From: Tahibacter amnicola
GTDB lineage: Bacteria; Pseudomonadota; Gammaproteobacteria; Xanthomonadales; Rhodanobacteraceae
DNA: 64,000 nt
NCBI RefSeq assembly: GCF_025398735.1
Contig: NZ_CP104694.1
Span: forward strand, 3,249,001-3,313,000
Direction: 5' to 3'
Shown: one piece after another, positions 34,642-43,428 of the stretch
How positions within the stretch are numbered: position 1 is the stretch's first letter
Layout: every line of letters begins with the position of its first letter
Position numbers and translations under genes: made by a program
The notes under the pieces: model-generated
What the model saw: the letters and a program-made list of their open reading frames with translations, nothing else
Database searches by the model: none
Told to the model about the DNA's origin: nothing

Positions 34642-36321
34642 CTACTCGTCGACAGTCGTCGTTTCCACGGCGGAATCGTTGGCCGGATTGGCGTCGTACT
34701 GGTTGCCGGAGATCTGCACCGACAGCGATGACGCACCCGCCGCCATGGGCCTGGTCACGACGAACAGATTATTCGCCGTGTATTCGGGCGGAATGAATCC
34801 GACATAGAGGCAACGCGCGTCGCCGTCGATGGTGCAATTCCAGTTGTCGCCTTCGGCGTACACGACCTGGGTGCCGGTCGAGGGCTTTGCGACCAGCGTC
34901 ATGCCCGATGCGTAACCCACACCCGTCAGCGACGACGGCGCGTGATGGTTGGTGACGCGGACGACATGTTCCACATGAGCCCCGCGGGGAACACTGTTGG
35001 GCGATCCGGCTACCCGCACGCTCGCGTCGACCATTTCGCTGCCGGAGTAGCGCCGGCCGTTGATCTCGCTGTTCCAGGTAGAAAGATCGTCCGATTGCCA
35101 GGCGAGAGTGAAGTCGCCGTCGGCATCACTGGCAATGGACGGGAGCAGGGTGTGGTACTTGCCCGTGGCCGGCGTGGGCGACGTCAAGGCTGTACCGTCG
35201 GTTGCGTAGTGCCGGTAGAAGAGGTGATACGCACCGTTGAACTGGGTCCAGCCGACGGTGAAATGGCCGGTGGAACGCGCCTTGCTCACGGTCACGTCGA
35301 GCGGATTGACGCCCGTGACGATCTCGAACTCCGCGCCGGCCAGGCCACCGGTGGTGCTGATGCGTTGTCCGCGCAGGCGATTGGCGCCGAAGGCGGGTTC
35401 CGAGAGCCAGGCAAATACGGCATTGCCCGTCGCATCGACCGCCATGTCGAAGCGCTGTTCGCGCAACGTTGTCGACCGATTGACGCGTGCGCTGGCGCTC
35501 CAGGTCGTGCCGTCGGACGCGCAGCGACGACGGTAGACGTCGTAACTGGCCGGTTCGGTGGGCGTTGCCGCCGTGTTCTGCGACCAGCCGACCGTGATGC
35601 GACCGGAGTTGTCGATACCCACCCGGGCGCCGCGCAGCGCGTTCGTCGCGTCGGCCACGACGGTGAACTCCTCGCCAAGCGGTGCGCCGGATGCCGTGAA
35701 GCGGCGTCCGCGGATCTCGCTGGTGCTTCCGTTCCACGTATGCCATACCACGATGATCCGGCCAGCGCCTGTCCGGGCGACCTGGGGCAAGAAGGCCATT
35801 TCCCGCGTCGTGCCATCGACCCGGAATTCGGCAGCTAGCGCTATGCCGTAGCGGTCAAACAGGCGCATGTATACATGTGGGCCAGGTCCGGCTTCCATGT
35901 TATCGTCCTGCCATACCACGGCGAAATTGCCATCGTCGTCGGATGCCACGTCGGGGGCTTCCGCATACCAGGCTGCCTTGCCACTGATCCTGAACTCCTC
36001 GCCCCAGGCCAGGCCCGCGCCGTTGAGCCGCTGGCCGATGATGGCGCCGGGTGAGTGATCGTCCGTCCGGTTGGCCCACACAACGATGCTGTGGCCAATG
36101 GCGTTGGAAGCAATGGCCGGGCTGTACTGGTTGCCCTCATAGGTGGAATTGATGCGGATCTCATCGCCGACCGGCGTCGCGGGCGAGCCGAGCGCGTGCG
36201 ACACGCCGGGCGTTGCCATGATGACCGCCAATCCGGCCAGGGCGCGAAAAGCCCCGAAAGACGTCGCGCCGTCATGTACTGGTGCGACTGTGCCCCACCG
36301 ATGTTCGCTCTCTCGACGCAT
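34642..36321 (-). CDS. Secreted repeat protein with DUF11-like C-terminus (paralogue)
   Basis: 559 residues from ATG 36321, with GGGGAG upstream. An N-terminal hydrophobic segment (FRALAGLAVIMATPGVSHALG) is the signal. The body has ~55-residue repeats like SDDDGNFAVVWQDDN...VYMRLFDRYGIAL, then VRVTNHHAPSSLTGVGYASG and an ending SGNQYDANPANDSAVETTTV. This matches the arrangement and final motif of the protein at 16606-18303, so the two are paralogues about 18 kb apart. No catalytic site is visible. Confidence 0.85.
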   Translation of the reverse strand: MRRESEHRWGTVAPVHDGATSFGAFRALAGLAVIMATPGVSHALGSPATPVGDEIRINSTYEGNQYSPAIASNAIGHSIVVWANRTDDHSPGAIIGQRLNGAGLAWGEEFRISGKAAWYAEAPDVASDDDGNFAVVWQDDNMEAGPGPHVYMRLFDRYGIALAAEFRVDGTTREMAFLPQVARTGAGRIIVVWHTWNGSTSEIRGRRFTASGAPLGEEFTVVADATNALRGARVGIDNSGRITVGWSQNTAATPTEPASYDVYRRRCASDGTTWSASARVNRSTTLREQRFDMAVDATGNAVFAWLSEPAFGANRLRGQRISTTGGLAGAEFEIVTGVNPLDVTVSKARSTGHFTVGWTQFNGAYHLFYRHYATDGTALTSPTPATGKYHTLLPSIASDADGDFTLAWQSDDLSTWNSEINGRRYSGSEMVDASVRVAGSPNSVPRGAHVEHVVRVTNHHAPSSLTGVGYASGMTLVAKPSTGTQVVYAEGDNWNCTIDGDARCLYVGFIPPEYTANNLFVVTRPMAAGASSLSVQISGNQYDANPANDSAVETTTVDE

Positions 36322-36394
36322 CGGAATCTCCCCGTTTGTTTTAGTGCGCAGAGAATAGCGGCGGACTGTCGCATGCGACGCGACAGCACTGACC

Positions 36395-37010
36395 GTTCAT
36401 CGGCGCTTGCATAACTCCTGGTTGGAAAGTCTGAAAATGCGCACGAATGGAGTTTCTGCCAGTGTCAGCTTGCCTCCACAACCCTGCAATGAAACGCGAC
36501 GGATTGCCCGGCCACCCGGGCTCGGTGATATTGCTGGCGGCGCCGAACCATTCGAGGATCTCGCCGCGCTCGTCCAGGAAAGGAATGGCGCGCGAAACAC
36601 CCTGCCGATTGAGTCGCCGGCACGCGTCGCGCGGTGTTCGAGCTTGAAGGGGTCTCGCTGGAGGATAGCCTCTGCAATCGTGGCATTGACCACCCCTTGT
36701 CACTGTCGGAGATGTATTCCTCTAGCCAGGTGAGGCTCGGATTGGGGGGCGAGAAAACTCTTTCCGTCGAAGATCAGCATCTGGCTCCAGGCGGCGCTCA
36801 TGCGATAGACGATGTCCGATGCTGCGGTGACGAAGTGCGGAATCGTTCTTCGGTGGCGCGATGCGCCGCTTCGGCGCGGGCGCGCATTTCCACACGTCTT
36901 CGCACAGTTCGTGGACATCGCTGGCCGCTTGTGGAGAATCCTTCGTACGAAGCAGGGTAGGGAGCTCAGCCCCATCCGTCGTTGACAGTTCTGCGCGCGA
37001 CGGGCGCATG
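36395..37010 (-). pseudogene. Decayed PAS-domain sensor kinase fragment
   Basis: A PAS domain can be followed piece by piece through three frames on the minus strand: RARAEAAHRATEERFRT (near 36885), FVTAASDIVYRMSAAWSQM and IFDGKSFLAP (36750-36835), LTWLEEYISDSD (36707-36740), VVNATIAEAILQRDPFKLEH (36630-36695), then SRAIPFLDERGEILEWFGAA and SNITE (36525-36600). In an intact kinase these follow each other in one frame, so several indels have broken the gene. No histidine-kinase or ATP-binding part is left on either side. The frames here have no ribosome binding sites. Confidence 0.75.
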
Positions 37011-37132
37011 GCGTCCTGTCGACTCCGGCGACTCGCCCCCGAATGGGCATGTGCCGGCGAAGAACGCGCGCTGGCGCTTCGTCGTCCTTCGTGGAAGACG
37101 GAGTACACGGGAGTGCTGAAGGAGCCGGAATC

Positions 37133-40100
37133 ATGCGGAAGACGGGACAGATGGCAGGTGGAGCGAGCGTCGCAAAACGTCTGGCGGTTACCCTCGGATT
37201 GGCATTTGCCATCGGTGGTCATGTTGTCGAGCCGGCCACTGCCGTCGTGGTGTCCACGGCCCCGTCGTCGGCAGCGAGCGCTACCCGGGGATTGTTCTTC
37301 ACGTTCCACTTCGCCGATGGCGCGGTGACGAGGGCCAGCGCCATGGCTGTGCCGCGGCATGTGCGCAGTCGTGTTCCTGCGCAGGAAGCCTATGTGCTGG
37401 CGGGCGAGGACGCCTCCGGAATGACCGTCGTGCGCGAAGGGTTGTCGAATCCCGCGATGAGAACCGGTGCTACGCATCGGGTGGCGGATGTGACCCTGGT
37501 CGCGCGCGTACCCGCCTCGCCGGATGTCACACGCTGGACGTTGCGTGATTCCCAGGGTCGGATCCTGTGGCAGCGGGCCGTCGACGCATCTTTTGCCCGC
37601 GATGCAGACACTCTCGCGCAGGAGACGCGGCGCTTGAGCCGGTCCGTCGGTTCCGCTGCGCTGCGTACGCAAGATCCCGGGGGGCGCCCCTTGGCGATCG
37701 CCAATGAGGAGAATATTCACGAACTTGCCGGGCAACTGCGCTCGGCCCGCTCACTGAAAGAACGAATCGCGGGTTACGAACGTATCCAGTCGCTGCTCGG
37801 CTTCGATGGCCCGGAACGCCACGGTCTTACCGACAGCTCGTCGGGGGTCTCTGCGCGCGTGTCAGGACCGACGGACGTGATGCACCGCCTGATCGGCAAA
37901 CTGCGTCGCGCGGACGGTGAATCCATTGCGAACATGACGGTTCGGGCGTATCGCGCCGGCACCGAGGAATACGTGGGCTCCACCGTCAGCGATAACGATG
38001 GCAACTACGAGATGCAGTTGCCAGCCGGCCACTACGACCTGGACCTGACCACCGGCGCCCGCGGCTATAGCCGGCTCGATTCGATCGTTTACGCCACGAT
38101 GCCACGCGTACGGAATGTGGCGATCAGCGGGCCGCTCACGCGTGATTTCACCTTGTCGGAACCACTGCGCACGGTCAACCTCGGTATCCGCGGCCTGCCG
38201 GTAGCCAGCCTCGAAGTCCGGGTGCGCCAGGGCGGCCAGCTGATGGCGCGCCCTCTGCTGGGTTTCGGCGCGCGCGAGGCGTGCAGCGGCGACATCTGCA
38301 CGGAACGCGTGGCCCTGAAGCTGACGCCCGGCGTCTATGACCTGGAAATTGCGACGGAAGCGGGGACTTTCACCACCACGAATGCGCGCGTGGACCTGAG
38401 TGCGGGCGATGCGACGGTGGATGTCGATGCGACACGGGGCGCCGCGCCCTGGACGGGCCGGCTGGTGGACCCGGAGAGCAAGCCGGTGGCCGATACGATC
38501 GTGTTCAACATCGACGCCGAAGAGCGGCTGCGGGGCTATGCGTTCACCGACGCCGACGGCCGGTTCTCGATCCCCACCGTGGCCGGCTGGACCGTCCTGC
38601 TCCGGGGGCGTTCCACCAGCTCGCTGGCTGACCGCCTGGTCCGCGTCCAGGACCCGGCCGCATTGCCGCCGGTGGTGACGCTTGATCGCATCCCGTTCCA
38701 GGAAGACCGGCGCAACGCTGTCCTGCGCGTGTATACCGGCAGCGCGCAGGAGCGCATCCGGATGGTCTTTCTCGGTGACGGCTTCACGGCCGCGCGCGAA
38801 ACGTTCACGGATGTCAACGGTAACGGTAAGTGGGATGCGCTGCTCTGGGACGACCGCAACGGCAACACACTTTTTGACGCGGGCGAGATGTATGTGCGGT
38901 ACGGCGACGTACCGACTCCCGCTGCCGGCACGAATCCCGGCGTCGCCAACGAGCCGTTTCAGGACAGCAACAACGACGGCATTCTGAGCACGGACGATGA
39001 CGCGGTTCTCGTCGCCGATGCGCGCGCTCATTTGCGGGCATTCCTGGGTGCAGACTATTGGACCGAGCGCCGCCATCTGGTGCAGGCGGACGTGGGCTTC
39101 GTGACCTCCCGCCAGGCCGGCGTCAATGTGGTCGACGCGGCCGGCAACCGGATCCGCACCGTCGACCTGGCGTTTCAGTCGACCTTGTACCGCGATCGGG
39201 AAATCCTGACCGGCAATGACGAGCAGGCCATGCGCGTCGCCGAGCAGCTATCGCCGGGGTTCGACTACGTCGTCGTCCTGGTCAACCAGCCGGTACCGGT
39301 GGGGCGCGCAAGCACTGTGCTGGGAGTCATTCCGGGCAGCATGTGGGCGATGGGCGGGCCGGCGATTCCGCAGTTCAGCAAGCCGATGAGCCATGAAATG
39401 GGGCATTTCGTGGGGCTGCTGTACGACGAATACACCGAATTTCCGCGTGCCGCCAATCTCGCGGTGCCGATCAATGCACCCAACGTCACGACGAATCTGC
39501 GCCACGGCGACGTGCCCTGGTCGAGCTGGCTCACGCCGGCACAGCCGCTTCCCAGTCTCGTTCCGTCCGCCGGCGTCGGCCTGTTCGAGGGCGCCAACTA
39601 CTACCAGGGGGGCGTCTACCGGCCGAGCTTTGAATCCACGATGCGCGGTGGCGTGCTGTTCAATGCGCCGTCGCGCGCCGCCCTGGACCAGAACATCCTG
39701 CGGTTTGTCTCCGCCGTACCAATGCCGCCGCTGTCGGGCAACTGGTTCGACACCGCTCACGACGGCCACGGCTTCGATTTCCAGCTGGTCGAACGCAATG
39801 GCGAGCTGGGTGATTTGTACTATGTTGTGTTCTATACATTCTCGGGTGGGAGGCCGGACTGGTATACGGCGCTCGGCCGCTACACCGGCGGCCGCTTTGT
39901 CGCCATCCCCGATGCCAACGGCCACACGCTCAGTCATATCCGCTACGACGTCTCCGCACCGCAGGGACAGCGCATTCGACTGGATCCGGTCAGCTTCGGC
40001 AGTATTGCGATCGACTTCCGTCCGTCAGCCTGCGGCGCCGAGAGCCCGCTCGGTCCTGCCACACGCGGTACCTTGGAATACACCATTGATGGTGAGTCCG

Positions 40101-40549
40101 GCCGCTGGTGCATCGCCCCGGCGCTTCCCGCCGATACTTATGCGCAACCGGATTTCTCGGGCCACTGGTATTCGCCGCAGGACGGTGGCTGGGGCATGGA
40201 AGTGAATCTGGTGCGCAGCGGTGCCGGCAGCCAGGCCATTGCCTATCTCTACTATCCCGACGGTAGCGGCATGCCACGCTGGGCGATGGCCAGCGGTGCC
40301 TTCGTGGTCGGACAGCCGGTCGAGATGGAAATCAGGGAAGTCACCAGTGGAACCTGCCGCACCTGCACGCCCGTTCCGCCGAGAACGCGTGCGGTTGGCC
40401 GGATGACGCTCACGCTGTCGTCGCCCGCTCGCCCGAGCCCGGCGGCGGACGCCAATACGGTCACCATCGACATCACGCTGCCTGATGGCACGCGCTTCCG
40501 TCGCGACAATGCGCCGATTTCGCCGGTGTCGCAGCCGCGGGGTACGTAG
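37133..40549 (+). CDS. Large secreted M64-like metallopeptidase
   Basis: 1138 residues from ATG 37133 with AAGGAG upstream (open frame from 37043). A signal segment (RLAVTLGLAFAIGGHVVEPA) is followed by a prodomain, then carboxypeptidase-regulatory-like sandwiches (~245-520; MTVRAYRAGTEEYVGSTVSD). The catalytic part has RIRMVFLGDGFTAARETF, two calcium-loop-like stretches (DVNGNGKWD, DSNNDGILSTDDD) and the zinc motif SHEMGHFVGLLYDEY (H754, E755, H758), as in M64/IgA-type peptidases. The C-terminal ~260 residues hold two copies of a GxWYxPxxxGxGxxxxL-type module (GNWFDTAHDGHGFDF; GHWYSPQDGGWGMEV). It probably degrades extracellular protein. Single gene. Confidence 0.88.
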   Translation: MRKTGQMAGGASVAKRLAVTLGLAFAIGGHVVEPATAVVVSTAPSSAASATRGLFFTFHFADGAVTRASAMAVPRHVRSRVPAQEAYVLAGEDASGMTVVREGLSNPAMRTGATHRVADVTLVARVPASPDVTRWTLRDSQGRILWQRAVDASFARDADTLAQETRRLSRSVGSAALRTQDPGGRPLAIANEENIHELAGQLRSARSLKERIAGYERIQSLLGFDGPERHGLTDSSSGVSARVSGPTDVMHRLIGKLRRADGESIANMTVRAYRAGTEEYVGSTVSDNDGNYEMQLPAGHYDLDLTTGARGYSRLDSIVYATMPRVRNVAISGPLTRDFTLSEPLRTVNLGIRGLPVASLEVRVRQGGQLMARPLLGFGAREACSGDICTERVALKLTPGVYDLEIATEAGTFTTTNARVDLSAGDATVDVDATRGAAPWTGRLVDPESKPVADTIVFNIDAEERLRGYAFTDADGRFSIPTVAGWTVLLRGRSTSSLADRLVRVQDPAALPPVVTLDRIPFQEDRRNAVLRVYTGSAQERIRMVFLGDGFTAARETFTDVNGNGKWDALLWDDRNGNTLFDAGEMYVRYGDVPTPAAGTNPGVANEPFQDSNNDGILSTDDDAVLVADARAHLRAFLGADYWTERRHLVQADVGFVTSRQAGVNVVDAAGNRIRTVDLAFQSTLYRDREILTGNDEQAMRVAEQLSPGFDYVVVLVNQPVPVGRASTVLGVIPGSMWAMGGPAIPQFSKPMSHEMGHFVGLLYDEYTEFPRAANLAVPINAPNVTTNLRHGDVPWSSWLTPAQPLPSLVPSAGVGLFEGANYYQGGVYRPSFESTMRGGVLFNAPSRAALDQNILRFVSAVPMPPLSGNWFDTAHDGHGFDFQLVERNGELGDLYYVVFYTFSGGRPDWYTALGRYTGGRFVAIPDANGHTLSHIRYDVSAPQGQRIRLDPVSFGSIAIDFRPSACGAESPLGPATRGTLEYTIDGESGRWCIAPALPADTYAQPDFSGHWYSPQDGGWGMEVNLVRSGAGSQAIAYLYYPDGSGMPRWAMASGAFVVGQPVEMEIREVTSGTCRTCTPVPPRTRAVGRMTLTLSSPARPSPAADANTVTIDITLPDGTRFRRDNAPISPVSQPRGT

Positions 40550-40563
40550 CCGCACCGGCGCGG

Positions 40564-40593
40564 GCACAGGGCATCCCTCCGGCTGCCCTGTGC
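40564..40593 (+). terminator. Hairpin after the M64-like gene
   Basis: GCACAGGGCA (40564-40573) pairs perfectly with TGCCCTGTGC (40584-40593), 10-base loop, 15 bases after the stop at 40549. No T-run follows. From 40594 to 40891 I see no gene or other signal. Confidence 0.6.
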
Positions 40594-40891
40594 GCCTCGC
40601 GCTATCGTGTGGTGCCGGGTGGCGCGATCGTGAGCGCGATTTCAACGTGACGTTTCGCGACGGGCTGTCCGCTAATGGTTGGCAGGTTACGAAATATGCG
40701 CAGGACAACGCCGCAGCGCCAAGGGTCGCTTGGTGCTGCGATGGATAGCTGCATGGGGATATTCATACTGAAGACCGCAATGTGGAATGCCGCGCTGTGT
40801 GCGCGTCGACCTGCAGTATCGCGTGCGGGCGAATCAGACTGCGGTGCCGCGGCGAAGTCGGTACCGGGTGACGCCGATGGCCCGAGGTGAT

Positions 40892-41899
40892 CTATTTGTC
40901 GGATTCCCGCCACTGGCCCGGCGCTGTCCCGAGCCAGCGCCGGGCCGCGCGGCTGAGACTGCTCGCGTCGTGATAGCCCATCTGCCGTGCGGCCTCGTCA
41001 AGCGAGACGCCCTGTCGCAACAGCGCCTTCAGGGCATCCTGCCGCGCTGCGTCCACGAGCGTTGTCCACGTCGCGCCTTCCTGCTGCAGCTGCCGTTGCA
41101 GGGCGCGCACGCTCATGCCCATGGCCCGGGCGAGATCTTCCACGCGCATGGCGCCGCTGACGCGGGCGGCCAGCCACTGTTTGGTGAAGGCCGTCAGTGA
41201 GCCGACCTGCGGCAGGCTGGCCAGTTGTCGATCAAGCAGCTCGCAGTGCACGCGGTGAAGATCGGGATCCGAATGCGGCAGTCGCCGGCCGAGTTCGGCC
41301 GCGGGCAAGCGGAACAGGTTGGCCGGCGCATCGAATTGCACCTCGCACCCGAAGAAGCGGCGATAGGCCGTGTGTTCGCCCTGCGCCGGGTGGCGGAACG
41401 CCACCGCGGTCGGAACCAGTGGCCGGTCGGCGAGGCGACGGCCCATGACCAGGATGCCGCCGACGATCGCTTCGACCTGCTGCGGGAACAGGCGCAGCCG
41501 GGCTAGTTGCTCGGTGTACACGATTGCGGCGTCGCCGTTGGATTCCGCCTGGGCGGTCAGTACGCCCGATTCGCTGACCAGGCGGTAGTAACGCAGCATC
41601 AGCGCCATGGCGTCCTGGAGCGAGGCGCAGGTCATGGCGGCAAGGCCGAGCGCGCGGAATGTCGCGGGCTGGGCTGCTTCCGCGACGGCAAGTCCCAGTA
41701 GGGGATCGCCGGTCAGCGCGAGCCCGTGTTCCCAGATCCGGTGAACGATTTCCGGCGCGATACGGCCATTGGGATCATCGAGCATGGCCGGGTCGATCGG
41801 CAGGCGGGCGTGGAGGGCCGACAGGTCTACACCCCGCGCCTGGATCACGCCGAGCAGGGTCCGGACATAGGGATTGGAGACGGTGCGCGGGTCGAGCAT
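40892..41899 (-). CDS. AraC-family regulator with arabinose-binding-type sensor domain
   Basis: 335 residues from ATG 41899; a GTG at 41923 would add eight residues, and neither has a clear ribosome binding site. Residues ~15-200 match the Arabinose_bd (OruR/ArgR-like) sensor (GRIAPEIVHRIWEHGLALTGD, LGLAAMTCASLQDAMALML). Residues ~235-330 are the AraC helix-turn-helix pair (MRVEDLARAMGMSVRALQRQ, LDEAARQMGYHDASSLSRAA). It is divergent from the hydroxylase-like gene at 42140 and is its most likely target regulator; the ~240-base gap holds both promoters. Confidence 0.9.
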   Translation of the reverse strand: MLDPRTVSNPYVRTLLGVIQARGVDLSALHARLPIDPAMLDDPNGRIAPEIVHRIWEHGLALTGDPLLGLAVAEAAQPATFRALGLAAMTCASLQDAMALMLRYYRLVSESGVLTAQAESNGDAAIVYTEQLARLRLFPQQVEAIVGGILVMGRRLADRPLVPTAVAFRHPAQGEHTAYRRFFGCEVQFDAPANLFRLPAAELGRRLPHSDPDLHRVHCELLDRQLASLPQVGSLTAFTKQWLAARVSGAMRVEDLARAMGMSVRALQRQLQQEGATWTTLVDAARQDALKALLRQGVSLDEAARQMGYHDASSLSRAARRWLGTAPGQWRESDK

Positions 41900-42139
41900 G
41901 GCGCAATTAGGGATGGTTGGCACGAAATGTCAATGTCGGCCCGTCGTCCTGTCAATGCGACCGGGAGTCAGGGCCGGCATGATGGATGGCACGAGGCGGG
42001 GGCGCACAGGTGGGGAAGGTGTCCGCCGTGATGCCGCAAGTGTCGCGCAACCCCGCTTCGCTCTCTCTCACCCTTCCGCGGCACCGACCTGGGGCTGTTG
42101 CGGATTTCACCGCCCAACTGGACAGCCATCTGCACCGAC

Positions 42140-42820
42140 ATGCTGGACGAGCGCCTTCCGCACGACACTGACGCTTTCCGTGCCCGCTACCGTGCAGGCA
42201 TCAGCCGTTGGTATAACCCCTGGCTGCATGGTGGGTTCGTCCTGCTGTTCGGATCGGCCGTGATGGCCTGGCTGCTGGGTCGCATCGACGGCCTGAACGG
42301 TTGGGAATGGCTGGCGCTGCCGACGGGGCTGATCATTTTCAGCTGGGGCGAATACACGGTGCACCGTACGTTCGGGCATCACAAATACCGCATCGGTGCG
42401 CTTTTCTACAAACGCCACACGGGCGATCACCACAGCTTTTTCGTCGACGCAAAAATGCCATACGGTGAAGCGCGCGACTGGCGCGTCATCCTGTTTCCCG
42501 CGTGGCTGATCGTGCTTTTCAGCGGCGCACTGGTGCCCGCCTATTGGTTGCTGGCGAAGTTCAATGGCGATGCGGCGGCGCTGTTCTGCGCCACGCTGCT
42601 GGGCGGCTACCTGACCTACGAGGTGTTCCATGCCTGCGAGCATCTGCCGCCGCAACATCCCCTGGCGCGGTTGCCGTGGATCCGCCACATGCGGCGACTG
42701 CACCAGCTGCATCACCGCCGGGATCTGATGCAGTCCTACAACTTCAACCTGGTGTTTCCGCTGATGGACTGGCTGCGCGGTACGCTGTACTGGGAACCGG
42801 AAACCCCGCCGACGCGCTGA
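42140..42820 (+). CDS. Sterol desaturase/fatty acid hydroxylase family protein
   Basis: 226 residues from ATG 42140 (open frame from 42098). It is an integral membrane di-iron enzyme: hydrophobic spans at ~28-45, 55-72 (LALPTGLIIFSWGEY), 125-145 and 155-170. The His boxes are HRTFGHH, HTGDHH, HACEH and HQLHH, the eight-histidine pattern of this superfamily. It should hydroxylate or desaturate a lipid acyl chain in the inner membrane; the substrate is unknown. The SRPBCC gene follows 43 bases later and may be co-transcribed. Confidence 0.88.
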   Translation: MLDERLPHDTDAFRARYRAGISRWYNPWLHGGFVLLFGSAVMAWLLGRIDGLNGWEWLALPTGLIIFSWGEYTVHRTFGHHKYRIGALFYKRHTGDHHSFFVDAKMPYGEARDWRVILFPAWLIVLFSGALVPAYWLLAKFNGDAAALFCATLLGGYLTYEVFHACEHLPPQHPLARLPWIRHMRRLHQLHHRRDLMQSYNFNLVFPLMDWLRGTLYWEPETPPTR

Positions 42821-42863
42821 TCGTCACGGACCGACAGTCCTCCATTGCCCGAGGAGTCACGCC

Positions 42864-43343
42864 ATGCCGTTGCATACCAGCCGCACCCTGCTCAAGGCGA
42901 CGCCCCAGGACGCGTTCGATTACCTCACCACGCCCGCGTGCTGGCATGAATGGCATCCCGCGTCTGTGGGGACGGAACCGGATACACGCGTGCCGCAACC
43001 CAAGGGGGCGGCGTTCGAAGAGAATATTCGCACCGCCGGGTTTCGCCGGCGCCTGAGCTGGCGAGTGGTGGAGGTTCGTCGCCCGTTCCTGTGGGAGGCC
43101 GTGGCGACGATCAACGACGGCAGCAGCGTCTGCCTTCGCTACGAATTCGCGCCCGACAACGGCGGTACCGCATTTACCCGTACCCTGCAATACACCGTCA
43201 AACCGCTCTGGCTGCGCCTGATCGACACCGTGATCGGACGCTTCCGGATACGCATGGAAACCACGTCGGCGTTACGTCGACTGCAGCAACGCTTCGAACA
43301 GGCGTTGGTCGCTGGCCCTGACGCGGTGGCACGCGACCCGTAG
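42864..43343 (+). CDS. SRPBCC-family (START-like) protein
   Basis: 159 residues; ATG 42864 has GAGGAG eight bases upstream. The fold signature is START/polyketide cyclase-like: TLLKATPQDAFDYLTTPACW at the start, the beta-rich centre RLSWRVVEVRRPFLWEAVAT, YEFAPDNGGTAFTRTLQY and a C-terminal helix (TSALRRLQQRFEQAL). Such proteins bind lipids or other hydrophobic ligands. The position behind a fatty-acid hydroxylase-like gene is consistent with lipid handling; this is inference. Confidence 0.8.
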   Translation: MPLHTSRTLLKATPQDAFDYLTTPACWHEWHPASVGTEPDTRVPQPKGAAFEENIRTAGFRRRLSWRVVEVRRPFLWEAVATINDGSSVCLRYEFAPDNGGTAFTRTLQYTVKPLWLRLIDTVIGRFRIRMETTSALRRLQQRFEQALVAGPDAVARDP

Positions 43344-43428
43344 TGGCCTGCAACTGCAGGGCACTCGTTCCTTCGGCCCGGCCGGGTCGGTTGGCCGGGT
43401 CGAGGGGACACCTGCTTCGGGCTTCGCG

